Both the position numbers and the translations under genes were made by a program. Shown here piece by piece: positions 18,053 to 25,868 of a stretch of DNA of 37,822 bases; the first letter of the stretch is position 1; each line of letters begins with the position of its first letter. Location: assembly GCA_902596545.1 (NCBI GenBank), contig CACJUH010000004.1, positions 89,170 through 126,991 on the forward strand, read 5' to 3'. The notes beneath the pieces were generated by a model that was not told the DNA's origin, did no database searches, and saw only the letters and a program-made list of their open reading frames with translations. The DNA comes from an uncultured Candidatus Actinomarina sp. (GTDB lineage Bacteria > Actinomycetota > Acidimicrobiia > Actinomarinales > Actinomarinaceae).

Positions 18053-19627
18053 TTAGGATCCATCTCCATCAAGATCAACTGCATTAATTGTTGCATCAAG
18101 ACCAACTGCTTTACCTTCATTTTCTAAATCAAATGACCATCTGTGCTTTGGACAAATAAGGTATCTTTCGTCTTCAATTTGATGTGTTGTTAGATCACTA
18201 CCCTGATGAGGGCAAAACTTATCAATAGAGTAAAGCACTCCACCTGCTTCAACGGTTATACGCTCACGCTGGTTTTGAAGTCGCATTAAATTTTCAATAA
18301 ATTCTGGAACATCTTCTTTTTCCATTGTTAAAAAACCATTGATTGCTACTTGGTATATATCTGGTGTTCTTTTGAGTTTATGTCTAAATGAAAGCATGAA
18401 ATCTTCCCAGTTGAGATACCCGTCCAATAACCTCCCAATATCACCAGCAGAACTACTAATTTCATAAGTACTTGATGAGTTGTTTTGGTTTTTATCCATT
18501 ATTTTTATTTCTTTTTTATCAAAATAAACAAATATGGATGAATCAGGAATCTCAACAATGGAAAATTGCATAACAACATCCATATTTTGTTCTATATTAA
18601 AATTTTCAAGTTTAGATTTAAGTTCTTTAAGTAATCTTTGCTGAATTTGAATTGGATTATAAACTAATTTTTGTTCATTTCTATTTTCAAAAATATATGA
18701 ATAATTTTTCGCATATTTTTTTATATTTTCTTTAGCAAATTGTTCTTCAACGTTATCAAAAGGATGATTAATTTCGATATTATTATCATTATCAAAATTA
18801 AATGTCGAACCTGGTAAAGGTACTTCAATATTTAACTCTGGCATATTCTCAACTAAATAATTTTTAAATTTGAAAGGAGAAGAAAAAATATTAACTTCTT
18901 GGAAATTGATATTGATTAGCTCAGGATCTAAAAATACTGGAGGGCCTGCAGCAGGTATGTACAAATTAGGCTCAAACTTACTTATTAAATTACTAACAGA
19001 ATTAAATTTGCCAAAAACTTTTGATTCAGATATTTCTTTGTACTTTTTCTCTGGATAATCATAGCAAACTGGATGAAAAACAGCACCAGAAAATTGGCAT
19101 GTAAAAGCATCAAATTTTTTAAAAATGTCTTTTAACTCATCTACTCTGTCATAAACTTTACAATCATTTAGATTTAAAAAAGTGAAGTCTTTCTCTTTAT
19201 CAATTAAACCTAGTGCTGAGTCTCTTACTATTTCCTGATCATCAAGAAATAATCTTATTTCCATATTGCCAACGTTCAAGACCTCTGAATCAACAGGAGT
19301 AGTTACAGATTTTGGATTTAATTTATTTAAGATGTATGCAACGTGATCTCTTCTAAATTTTGGAGTAATAAAATTAATTTTTGAAAGATTTAAAGTTTTT
19401 AAAAATGGAACGTCAAAGTGATCTTTATGTTCATGACTAATGTAAATATATACTTCTTTTTCGGTTGATTCAATTTCATTTCGAATTTCATCTCCTAAAT
19501 CATGATTGGATGGAAATTGATACCATGAAGAATCGAAAGCTCCTTCCTTTGACATCCAAGGATCCATTAATAACATTTCATTTTTTGTTTCATACATGAA
19601 ACCTGCATGACCAAGAAATTTAAGCAT
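18053..19627 (-). CDS. namH: NamH-like N-acetyl-sugar hydroxylase: metallo-beta-lactamase fold plus Rieske [2Fe-2S] domain
   Basis: I start this at the ATG at 19627 (524 aa), which has TATTAT exactly 7 nt upstream; an in-frame extension to 19690 adds 21 residues but no domain. The N-terminal metallo-beta-lactamase fold has the metal motif HEHKDH (65-70). The C-terminal Rieske centre is CPH (472-474) and CPKH (492-495). Between them, YIPAAGP and LNWEDFMLSFRHKLKRTPDIY resemble conserved stretches of CMP-Neu5Ac hydroxylase (CMAH). Mycobacterial NamH, which converts UDP-MurNAc to UDP-MurNGc, is a CMAH relative of similar length. In an actinobacterium without visible sialic-acid genes, NamH is the best guess. 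It heads a polysaccharide unit, so a nucleotide-sugar substrate other than UDP-MurNAc remains possible. Confidence 0.7.
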   Translation of the reverse strand: MLKFLGHAGFMYETKNEMLLMDPWMSKEGAFDSSWYQFPSNHDLGDEIRNEIESTEKEVYIYISHEHKDHFDVPFLKTLNLSKINFITPKFRRDHVAYILNKLNPKSVTTPVDSEVLNVGNMEIRLFLDDQEIVRDSALGLIDKEKDFTFLNLNDCKVYDRVDELKDIFKKFDAFTCQFSGAVFHPVCYDYPEKKYKEISESKVFGKFNSVSNLISKFEPNLYIPAAGPPVFLDPELININFQEVNIFSSPFKFKNYLVENMPELNIEVPLPGSTFNFDNDNNIEINHPFDNVEEQFAKENIKKYAKNYSYIFENRNEQKLVYNPIQIQQRLLKELKSKLENFNIEQNMDVVMQFSIVEIPDSSIFVYFDKKEIKIMDKNQNNSSSTYEISSSAGDIGRLLDGYLNWEDFMLSFRHKLKRTPDIYQVAINGFLTMEKEDVPEFIENLMRLQNQRERITVEAGGVLYSIDKFCPHQGSDLTTHQIEDERYLICPKHRWSFDLENEGKAVGLDATINAVDLDGDGS

Positions 19628-19634
19628 ATAGAAT

Positions 19635-19640
19635 ATAATA
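19635..19640 (-). promoter_or_regulatory. -10 box TATTAT, 7 nt before the namH start (leaderless promoter)
   Basis: On the minus strand TATTAT is followed by 7 nt and the ATG at 19627. This repeats the arrangement at 1591 and 9835 and supports the shorter start of the NamH-like gene. No Shine-Dalgarno sequence is present. Confidence 0.55.
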
Positions 19641-19680
19641 ATAGAACTAAGAAATATCAAATAATAAACTTCAAAAGAGT

Positions 19681-19686
19681 TAGAAT
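19681..19686 (+). promoter_or_regulatory. -10 box TAGAAT, 6 nt before a GTG start (leaderless promoter)
   Basis: TAGAAT ends 6 nt before the GTG at 19693. The 65-bp divergent gap 19628-19692 therefore carries one back-to-back promoter for each direction. No -35 element is obvious. Confidence 0.45.
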
Positions 19687-19692
19687 TCAACT

Positions 19693-20685
19693 GTGGAAAA
19701 AATCGTAGTTACTGGTTCATGTGGTTTTATTGGTTACAATTTTATTAAATCAAATTCTTCAAATTTCAAAATTATTGGGATTGATTCATTAAACAATGCT
19801 TATGACAAGAAATTAAAAGACTTAAGACTCTTATCTTTAAATGATGAACCAAACTTTACATTTAAACATCTTGATCTATCAAACGAAATTGCATTAGATA
19901 AAGAATCAGAAATTTTTGAGAATGTATCTACAGTATTACACTTAGGGGCTAGAGCAGGTGTAAGACAAAGTTTTTTAGATCCAAAAAGTTATATTTTAGA
20001 CAACACAGCTGCAACAGCTAACCTGGCTTTAAATGTTAAGAAATATAAGATCAAAAAATTTATTATTGCTTCTACTTCTTCTATTTATGGAGATACTGGT
20101 GTAAATTATGCGGAAGAAAACAAAGATGAGTTAGAAAATCCTCCATCCATATATGCTGCAACAAAATCTTTTGGAGAAGTGCTTGCAAGAAATATTTTAG
20201 AAGATACTAATACGACAATCCAAATTCCAAGATTTTTTACAGTTTATGGACCTTTTGGTAGGCCTGATATGTCAATACTTAGATTTATACATTGGATTTC
20301 TACAAATCAAGAAGTAATTATTTATGGGGATGGTGAACAAAAAAGATCATTTACATTTATTTCAGATATAATTTCAGGATTAAACAAACTATTTAGCCAT
20401 GATGATTCTGGAATTTTTAACTTTGGATCAAATGAAACATGGTCTTTAAATCAAGTAATAAATCTTATAGAAAAAAAACTTAACAAAAAAGCCATCATTG
20501 TAAATAGGGAAAGAGCTATGAAAGATGTTGATATTGTTTTACCTAGTCTAAAATTATCAAAGTCATTATTAAATTGGGAACCTACTACAAGGATTGAAGA
20601 TGGTATCGATGCAACTGTAGAGTGGTATAAAAATTATAAAGATGAATTAAAGGAAATTAAGTTTAAGTATGAATACGAAAAATAA
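19693..20685 (+). CDS. UDP-glucuronate 4-epimerase-like SDR
   Basis: A 330 aa extended SDR starting at GTG. It has TGSCGFIGYNF for NAD binding (residues 7-17), then IDSLNNAYDKKLKDLRLLSL, a form of the DNLNdYYdvkLKeaRLa stretch typical of UDP-GlcA 4-epimerases. STSSIYG, YAATK (Tyr-x3-Lys) and PRFFTVYGPFGRPDM follow. It would make UDP-GalA from UDP-GlcA, whose source could be Ugd at 25844-27052. It heads a five-gene plus-strand unit and overlaps the next SDR gene by 17 bp. The substrate is inferred from family resemblance; a GalE-like or other epimerase is the alternative. Confidence 0.78.
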   Translation: MEKIVVTGSCGFIGYNFIKSNSSNFKIIGIDSLNNAYDKKLKDLRLLSLNDEPNFTFKHLDLSNEIALDKESEIFENVSTVLHLGARAGVRQSFLDPKSYILDNTAATANLALNVKKYKIKKFIIASTSSIYGDTGVNYAEENKDELENPPSIYAATKSFGEVLARNILEDTNTTIQIPRFFTVYGPFGRPDMSILRFIHWISTNQEVIIYGDGEQKRSFTFISDIISGLNKLFSHDDSGIFNFGSNETWSLNQVINLIEKKLNKKAIIVNRERAMKDVDIVLPSLKLSKSLLNWEPTTRIEDGIDATVEWYKNYKDELKEIKFKYEYEK

Positions 20686-21655
20686 TCTAAACAAAGTAAT
20701 CATAACAGGAGGAGCTGGCTTCATAGGTTCTAATTTGGTAAAAAAATTATTAGAAAATGGCACAGAAAAAATATTAATTATTGATGATTTATCTACTGGC
20801 AAATTGAAAAATTTAGAAGATTTTTCAAATAACAAAAGTATTGAAATTATAAAAAAACGAGTAGAAGACATTGATAATTTAAATACTATGTTTGAAAAAT
20901 TTGATTTTTGTTTTCACTTAGCAGCTGGGGTTGGAGTGCAATACATCATGGATAATGTTAGTAAGGCTCTTTTAACAAACATTGAAGGTACCCATATTGT
21001 TATTGAAGCTTGTAAAGAAAACAACATACCTTTATTAATCACTTCTACATCAGAAGTTTATGGAGTTTCTCAAGATGAAGTTTGGACCGAGGAAACTAAG
21101 AGTTTAATAGGCCCTCCTACGAAACTTAGATGGTCATATGCTGCTTCAAAACTAATTGATGAATTTTTGGCATTATCTGAATTTAATGATAAAAAATTGA
21201 ATCCAATAATAGTAAGACTATTTAATATTATAGGTCCAAACCAGCTATCAGAATTTGGAATGGTAGTTCCAAAATTTATTGAAGCTGCATTAAAAAATGA
21301 AACTATAGTTATACATGGTACTGGTGATCAAACTCGTTCATTTACATGGGTAGGAGATGTAGTAAATTATTTTTATCTACTAGCAAAGAATGAACTTTAC
21401 GGTGAAATTTATAATATTGGACAAACTGAAGAAATTTCTATAAAAGACTTGGCATCTTTAATTATTGAAAAATGTAATTCAAGTTCCAAAATTATTTTTA
21501 AAGATCATGAAGAAGTTTATGGAAATAAATTCGAAGATCCAATGAGAAGAACACCATCAATTGAAAAAATTGTTAATGCAACAAATTATGAACCATCAAT
21601 GACAATTCAACAAATGATTGAAGAGATAATTAAATATAAAAAAATAAACCTTTGA
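20669..21655 (+). CDS. NAD-dependent epimerase/decarboxylase-like SDR
   Basis: A 328 aa extended SDR. TGGAGFIGSNLVKKL binds NAD, STSEVYG has the Thr-Ser-Glu loop seen in UDP-GlcA decarboxylases and 4,6-dehydratase-like members, and YAASK is the Tyr-x3-Lys pair. RLFNIIGPNQ, GTGDQTRSFTWVGDVV and RRTPSIEKI follow. The GDQTRSF motif and the Glu favour a UXS/ArnA-type or GalE-type enzyme. It differs from the clearer Uxs at 24924. It lies between an SDR (17-bp overlap) and a GT (4-bp overlap, TTGA) and probably supplies a sugar to the three GTs that follow. I cannot fix its reaction. Confidence 0.75.
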   Translation: MNTKNNLNKVIITGGAGFIGSNLVKKLLENGTEKILIIDDLSTGKLKNLEDFSNNKSIEIIKKRVEDIDNLNTMFEKFDFCFHLAAGVGVQYIMDNVSKALLTNIEGTHIVIEACKENNIPLLITSTSEVYGVSQDEVWTEETKSLIGPPTKLRWSYAASKLIDEFLALSEFNDKKLNPIIVRLFNIIGPNQLSEFGMVVPKFIEAALKNETIVIHGTGDQTRSFTWVGDVVNYFYLLAKNELYGEIYNIGQTEEISIKDLASLIIEKCNSSSKIIFKDHEEVYGNKFEDPMRRTPSIEKIVNATNYEPSMTIQQMIEEIIKYKKINL

Positions 21656-22785
21656 AAATATTAATAACTGTTGGCATTTATCCTCCTGATATAGGAGGTC
21701 CTGCAAGTTTTGTACCAAGAATTGCAAAGCTTCTTGAGGAAAATGAATGTGAAGTAACTGTTATTTGCTTGTCTGATGAAAAAATTTTAGATGATGAACC
21801 TTACAAAATAATAAGAATATTAAGAAATCAAAATCTCATTATTAGATGGATTAAAACTGTTTTGAATATGCTTTCTCATGGTAGAGATGCTGAAGTGATT
21901 TTTGTAAACGGGCTTCCAATGGAAGCTTATATTGCGAATCTGTTTTTAAGAAAAAAACTTATAAGAAAAATTGTTGGTGACTGGGCCTGGGAAAGAGGCA
22001 GGAATAAAGGAATAATCAACGATTCATTTGATGAATTTCAAAAGAATAAGCATAATCTTCATCTTGAGATAGCCAAATTTTCTAGAGGTTGGACAGCAAC
22101 AAAAGCAAATTTAGTCATTACCCCATCAATGCATTTAAAAGAAGTTGTGAAAAAATGGGGTGTCTTGGAAAATAATTTAAAAGTTATTTATAATGGTACA
22201 AAAATTCAACCAAAAATTGTTAAGAAAGAAAATGAAGTTTTACATTTTGTTACAGTTGGACGTCTAGCACCTTGGAAAAACATAGACAAAATTATTCAAG
22301 CTATGGCCTTATTAAATGGTAAAGGATTTAATTTTATATTTAATATTGTTGGAAGCGGACCGATAGATCAACAACTTAAAAATTTAGTTAAAGATTTAAA
22401 ACTAGAAAAAAATATTTTTTTTCTTGGTCAGAAAAATACACATGAATTAAATAAAATTTATTTAAATTCTGACATTTACATTCAGGCATCGGGATATGAG
22501 GGTTTACCTCATGTAATTCTTGAAGCCATAAATTTTAACTTGTCAATAATTAGTACTCCTATCGGTGGAACAAATGAAATTTTACTTAATGGAAAAAATG
22601 GATGGGTTTTAAATTTAAAAGAAGACAAAGCACCCGATGAATTTGATTTACAAGAATTAATTAAATGTGTCATAGAGAATAAAGCAATAGATGAAGAAAA
22701 AATACTAAGTGCAAAAAAATACATAATTAATAACTTTGATGAAGATAAAAACTTAAATAAATATATTCAACTACTGAAATCATGA
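21652..22785 (+). CDS. Glycosyltransferase, GT4
   Basis: A 377 aa retaining GT-B enzyme with a canonical GT4 start (KILITVGIYPPDIGGPASF), including the glycine-rich acceptor loop. It also has KVIYNGTKI, VGRLAPWKNID, NIVGSGP and ASGYEGLPHVILEAI (the E-x7-E donor motif). The start codon is TTG, overlapping the preceding TGA as TTGA, which fixes the start because residue 2 already begins the first beta strand. It is the first of three consecutive GTs (21652-24933). Donor and acceptor are unknown. Confidence 0.88.
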   Translation: MKILITVGIYPPDIGGPASFVPRIAKLLEENECEVTVICLSDEKILDDEPYKIIRILRNQNLIIRWIKTVLNMLSHGRDAEVIFVNGLPMEAYIANLFLRKKLIRKIVGDWAWERGRNKGIINDSFDEFQKNKHNLHLEIAKFSRGWTATKANLVITPSMHLKEVVKKWGVLENNLKVIYNGTKIQPKIVKKENEVLHFVTVGRLAPWKNIDKIIQAMALLNGKGFNFIFNIVGSGPIDQQLKNLVKDLKLEKNIFFLGQKNTHELNKIYLNSDIYIQASGYEGLPHVILEAINFNLSIISTPIGGTNEILLNGKNGWVLNLKEDKAPDEFDLQELIKCVIENKAIDEEKILSAKKYIINNFDEDKNLNKYIQLLKS

Positions 22786-23906
22786 AAAATTTATTATTCT
22801 ATGGAACTACAAATTATGGATTTGAATTAAATGAATCTGACAAAGAAAAATTCCAAGAACTGTCAAAAAGCTTTAGTAGTTTTGTAATAACATTTGGTGA
22901 AGACAATAAATTAATCAATCATAACTATGTAACAATAAAATATATTAAAAAGCCAAGAGGCTTGATAAATCAGTATTTCAAATTTTATATATTCAATTTT
23001 AGAAAGTTAATTAAATTTATTAAAGAAAATAATATTGAGATTATTTCTGCAAAAGATCCTGTATCTGCATTTCTTCCAATATTAATTAAGAAATACGTTA
23101 TTAAAGATTTACAAACTGTAATTGAACATCATGGAGAATTTATTGATTTATTGCTAAACCAAAGAAAATTTTATTTAAAAAGAGTGATAAGAAAACTTCT
23201 CCTAATCATATCAAATTTTACCTACAAAAATTGTGATCTTATAAGAGGTGTTGAAAAAGAAAGTACAACTAAAATTGCAAAAAAATATACTAAGAAATAT
23301 ATAATTTTTCCAGCATGGGTGAATAATAAAATTTATTTTAATAAGAATTTAGACAGAAAGAATTTTCTTTTTGTTGGAAATGTAATTCCAAGAAAAGGTG
23401 TTTTATTCATTATTGAACAATTTGATAAATTTGTAAATCAAAATAAATTAGATGAAAAACTAATAATTGCTGGTGATACTCCTAATAAAAACTACTTAAA
23501 TAAATGTCAAAACTTTATAAAAATAAATAACATTAAAAATATCATATTTACAGGTAAAAAAAATCCACAGGAAATTTCAGACTTGATGAATTCATCAAAA
23601 TTGTTATTAATGGCAAGTAGCTTCGAAGGGCTACCAAGAGTCTTAATTGAAAGTGGTTTGTGCGGTTTACCTTCACTTGCAAGTGATATTCAAGGTATTT
23701 CAAGTCCATTTGGTGAATATGGCGGAACATTACTCTATAAATACAATGACGCAGAAGACTTTATGATTAATATTGATAAATTTTATAAAGATCCAGAATT
23801 GCAGTTAAAACTTAGTGACAACTCTTCTAAATTATGTAATAGCTTATCTGGAGAAAACAAGTTTAAAAAAAATTGGGAAAGAATAGAAGAGATGCTTTAT
23901 GAATAA
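22782..23906 (+). CDS. Glycosyltransferase, GT4
   Basis: A 374 aa GT-B protein. The second domain starts FLFVGNVIPRKGVLFIIEQF, then LIIAGDTP, and SSFEGLPRVLIESGLCGLPS gives the complete donor-site E-x7-E motif. The N-terminal domain is rich in Lys, Ile and Asn and divergent, with IEHHGEF near residue 118. It overlaps the upstream GT by 4 bp (ATGA) and the next gene by 8 bp, so the three GTs are translationally coupled. The specificity cannot be read from the sequence. Confidence 0.85.
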   Translation: MKNLLFYGTTNYGFELNESDKEKFQELSKSFSSFVITFGEDNKLINHNYVTIKYIKKPRGLINQYFKFYIFNFRKLIKFIKENNIEIISAKDPVSAFLPILIKKYVIKDLQTVIEHHGEFIDLLLNQRKFYLKRVIRKLLLIISNFTYKNCDLIRGVEKESTTKIAKKYTKKYIIFPAWVNNKIYFNKNLDRKNFLFVGNVIPRKGVLFIIEQFDKFVNQNKLDEKLIIAGDTPNKNYLNKCQNFIKINNIKNIIFTGKKNPQEISDLMNSSKLLLMASSFEGLPRVLIESGLCGLPSLASDIQGISSPFGEYGGTLLYKYNDAEDFMINIDKFYKDPELQLKLSDNSSKLCNSLSGENKFKKNWERIEEMLYE

Positions 23907-24933
23907 AAAACTACTTTATTTTAATTTAGCTGTAGATGAAAAAGACACTTCATTAGGCTTTGCGATTGACTGGATAAAACATGTTTCAAATGAATTTAAT
24001 CATGTAGATGTAGTGTCTCTAAGAGTCAACTCAATACCTGAATTTGATAACTCAATTAATATTTACGGACTAGAACCATCAAACAATAAAATTTCAAAAT
24101 ATCTCTTCTTTTTAAAAACAGTAAAACAACTAATCAACGAAAATAATTATGACAGATGCTTTTCTCATATGTCTCCAATTTCAGTAGTTCTAAGTTACCT
24201 TTATCTTAAAAAAAGTGGTATTAAAACTACACTTTGGTTTACCCATCCAGGTCCTAAGTTTGGAATTAAGAAATTAATTCTATATTTATCTTTCTTAATA
24301 TCTGAACAAGTTGTGACAGCATCAAATACTTCATTTCCATTCAAAGGTAAAAAAGTAAATGTAATTGGTCATGCTATAAACATTGAAAAATTTAACAAAT
24401 CAAAGACACATTATTCTTTTGAAAAATTTTTAATGCTCTCAAGAATTTCAAAATCGAAAAATCTTGAAGTTGGAATTGATAGTTTTCTTAATTCAAGATT
24501 TAAAAATTTTAGTTTAGATATTATTGGCGGACCTCTTAATAAAAAAGATGAAAAATATTTAAAATTTTTACAAAAAAAATACAAATCTAAAAATGTAAAT
24601 TTTTTAGGAAGAATTGATCATAAAGATTTGCCTGAAATAATTAGTAAATATGATGTAAATATAAATTGTGCAAAAAGAGGTTTTTATGATAAGTCCGTTT
24701 TAGAAACTTTATCTATGGGTATTATTAATTTTTATAGAAATGATGACTTCAACTCACTTTTCCTAGAGGATAATAAATTCTATTTTGAAAATGTTGATGA
24801 ATTAACCAAAAAAATTAATTCATTAGTCGATTTAAGTCATAATGATATTTTGGAAATATTTAATGAAATAGAGATAAAATTACAGAAAAATTCACTAAGT
24901 ACTCTATCCAAACGACTGTTGTCTTATTTATAG
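23899..24933 (+). CDS. Glycosyltransferase, divergent GT4-like
   Basis: A 344 aa probable GT-B protein. LWFTHPGPKFG lies in the N-terminal domain; VIGHAINIEKF, FLMLSRISKSKNLEVGID and FLGRIDHKDLPEIISKYDV lie in the C-terminal domain. The usual EGLP-type donor motif is replaced by AKRGFYDKSVLETLSMG, which keeps only the second Glu, so catalysis may differ or the enzyme may use an unusual donor. It is last in the plus-strand unit and overlaps the upstream GT by 8 bp. Its end overlaps the convergent uxs gene by 10 bp. Confidence 0.72.
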   Translation: MNKKLLYFNLAVDEKDTSLGFAIDWIKHVSNEFNHVDVVSLRVNSIPEFDNSINIYGLEPSNNKISKYLFFLKTVKQLINENNYDRCFSHMSPISVVLSYLYLKKSGIKTTLWFTHPGPKFGIKKLILYLSFLISEQVVTASNTSFPFKGKKVNVIGHAINIEKFNKSKTHYSFEKFLMLSRISKSKNLEVGIDSFLNSRFKNFSLDIIGGPLNKKDEKYLKFLQKKYKSKNVNFLGRIDHKDLPEIISKYDVNINCAKRGFYDKSVLETLSMGIINFYRNDDFNSLFLEDNKFYFENVDELTKKINSLVDLSHNDILEIFNEIEIKLQKNSLSTLSKRLLSYL

Positions 24934-25868
24934 TTTTCTTGAAACCAACCTATAGTTTCCTTAAGACCTGTCTCTAGATCATATTTAGGTTCATACCCTA
25001 ATATTTTTCTTGCTTTTGATAAATCCGGTTTTCTCTGCTTCGGATCGTCTATTGGTAAATCTTTATTTATTATTTTAGAATTTGATTTAGTCAAGTGTAT
25101 TATTTTACTAGCTAATTCGTTTATAGTTATCTCATAATCATTCCCTATGTTGAAGACATCAGAGCTTTCATGATTTAATATTTTCATAATGCCATCAAGG
25201 GTATCTTCAATAAATGAAAATGATCTAGTTTGAGAACCATCGCCAAAAATTGTTATATCTTGATTGTTAATTGCTTGATGAATGAAATTTGTTACAACTC
25301 TTCCATCATCAAATGCCATTTTGGGGCCATATGTATTAAAAATTCTTGCAATTGAACCATGTAAATTATGTGTTGTTACATACGATTGAGTAGCTGCTTC
25401 TGCAAATCTTTTTGATTCATCATACATACTTCTTGGGCCAAGAGTATTGACATTTCCCCAGTAGTTTTCATGCTGAGGAGTTATTTCTGGATCGCCATAT
25501 ATCTCAGATGTAGATGCCAGAAAAAATTTTGCGTTATGTCTACGGCTAATCCCTAATGCATTAATAGTTCCGATACTTCCTGATTTTAGCGTGTTGATTG
25601 GATAGTTAGAATAAGCAAATGGCGAGGCACAACTAGCTAAATGAACTACATGGTCAATTTCTTCATCAAGCTCAATGGGATTTTGTATATCATGATTATA
25701 AAATTTAAATTTGTCATTGTTTTGATGTTTATCAAGATTTTGCAAATTTCCAGTTAAAAGATTATCTAAAACTATGACTTTTTCTGCATTACCAATTAGT
25801 TTATCTACTAGGTTTGAACCTATAAAGCCAGCACCGCCAGTAATTAAATATCTAATACTTCCTCCCAA
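24924..25868 (-). CDS. uxs: UDP-glucuronate decarboxylase (UDP-xylose synthase)
   Basis: The 314 aa length from the TTG at 25868 matches bacterial Uxs. Motifs are TGGAGFIGSNLVDKL, STSEIYGD (about 119-126), GPRSMYDESKRFAE (Tyr149, Lys153), RIFNTYGPKMAFDDGRVV and GDGSQTRSF, nearly diagnostic of UDP-GlcA decarboxylase. It converts UDP-GlcA to UDP-xylose. Its partner ugd lies immediately upstream and the two overlap. The TTG at 25868 has no ribosome site. The canonical protein start would be the ATT at 25856 (IRYLITGG), which has GGAGG 4 nt upstream, so an ATT start (310 aa) is a serious alternative. The end overlaps the convergent GT by 10 bp. Confidence 0.92.
   Translation of the reverse strand: MGGSIRYLITGGAGFIGSNLVDKLIGNAEKVIVLDNLLTGNLQNLDKHQNNDKFKFYNHDIQNPIELDEEIDHVVHLASCASPFAYSNYPINTLKSGSIGTINALGISRRHNAKFFLASTSEIYGDPEITPQHENYWGNVNTLGPRSMYDESKRFAEAATQSYVTTHNLHGSIARIFNTYGPKMAFDDGRVVTNFIHQAINNQDITIFGDGSQTRSFSFIEDTLDGIMKILNHESSDVFNIGNDYEITINELASKIIHLTKSNSKIINKDLPIDDPKQRKPDLSKARKILGYEPKYDLETGLKETIGWFQENYK

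Noticed and set aside
18942-18947. gggcct repeat matching the tRNA-CAU acceptor end, as a possible attachment-site remnant
   Set aside because: Only a few bases match and it lies inside the NamH-like coding sequence; no longer direct repeat of the tRNA 3' end was found.
18053-19627. Sialic-acid pathway (true CMP-Neu5Ac hydroxylase)
   Set aside because: No neuA or neuB homologue is seen in the window; the two WecB-like epimerases have better explanations, and actinobacterial NamH fits.
19628-19690. Longer in-frame N-terminus for the NamH-like protein, with a hydrophobic stretch
   Set aside because: It runs through the divergent promoter gap and adds no domain. The ATG at 19627 fits the MBL fold start and has a -10 box exactly 7 nt upstream.
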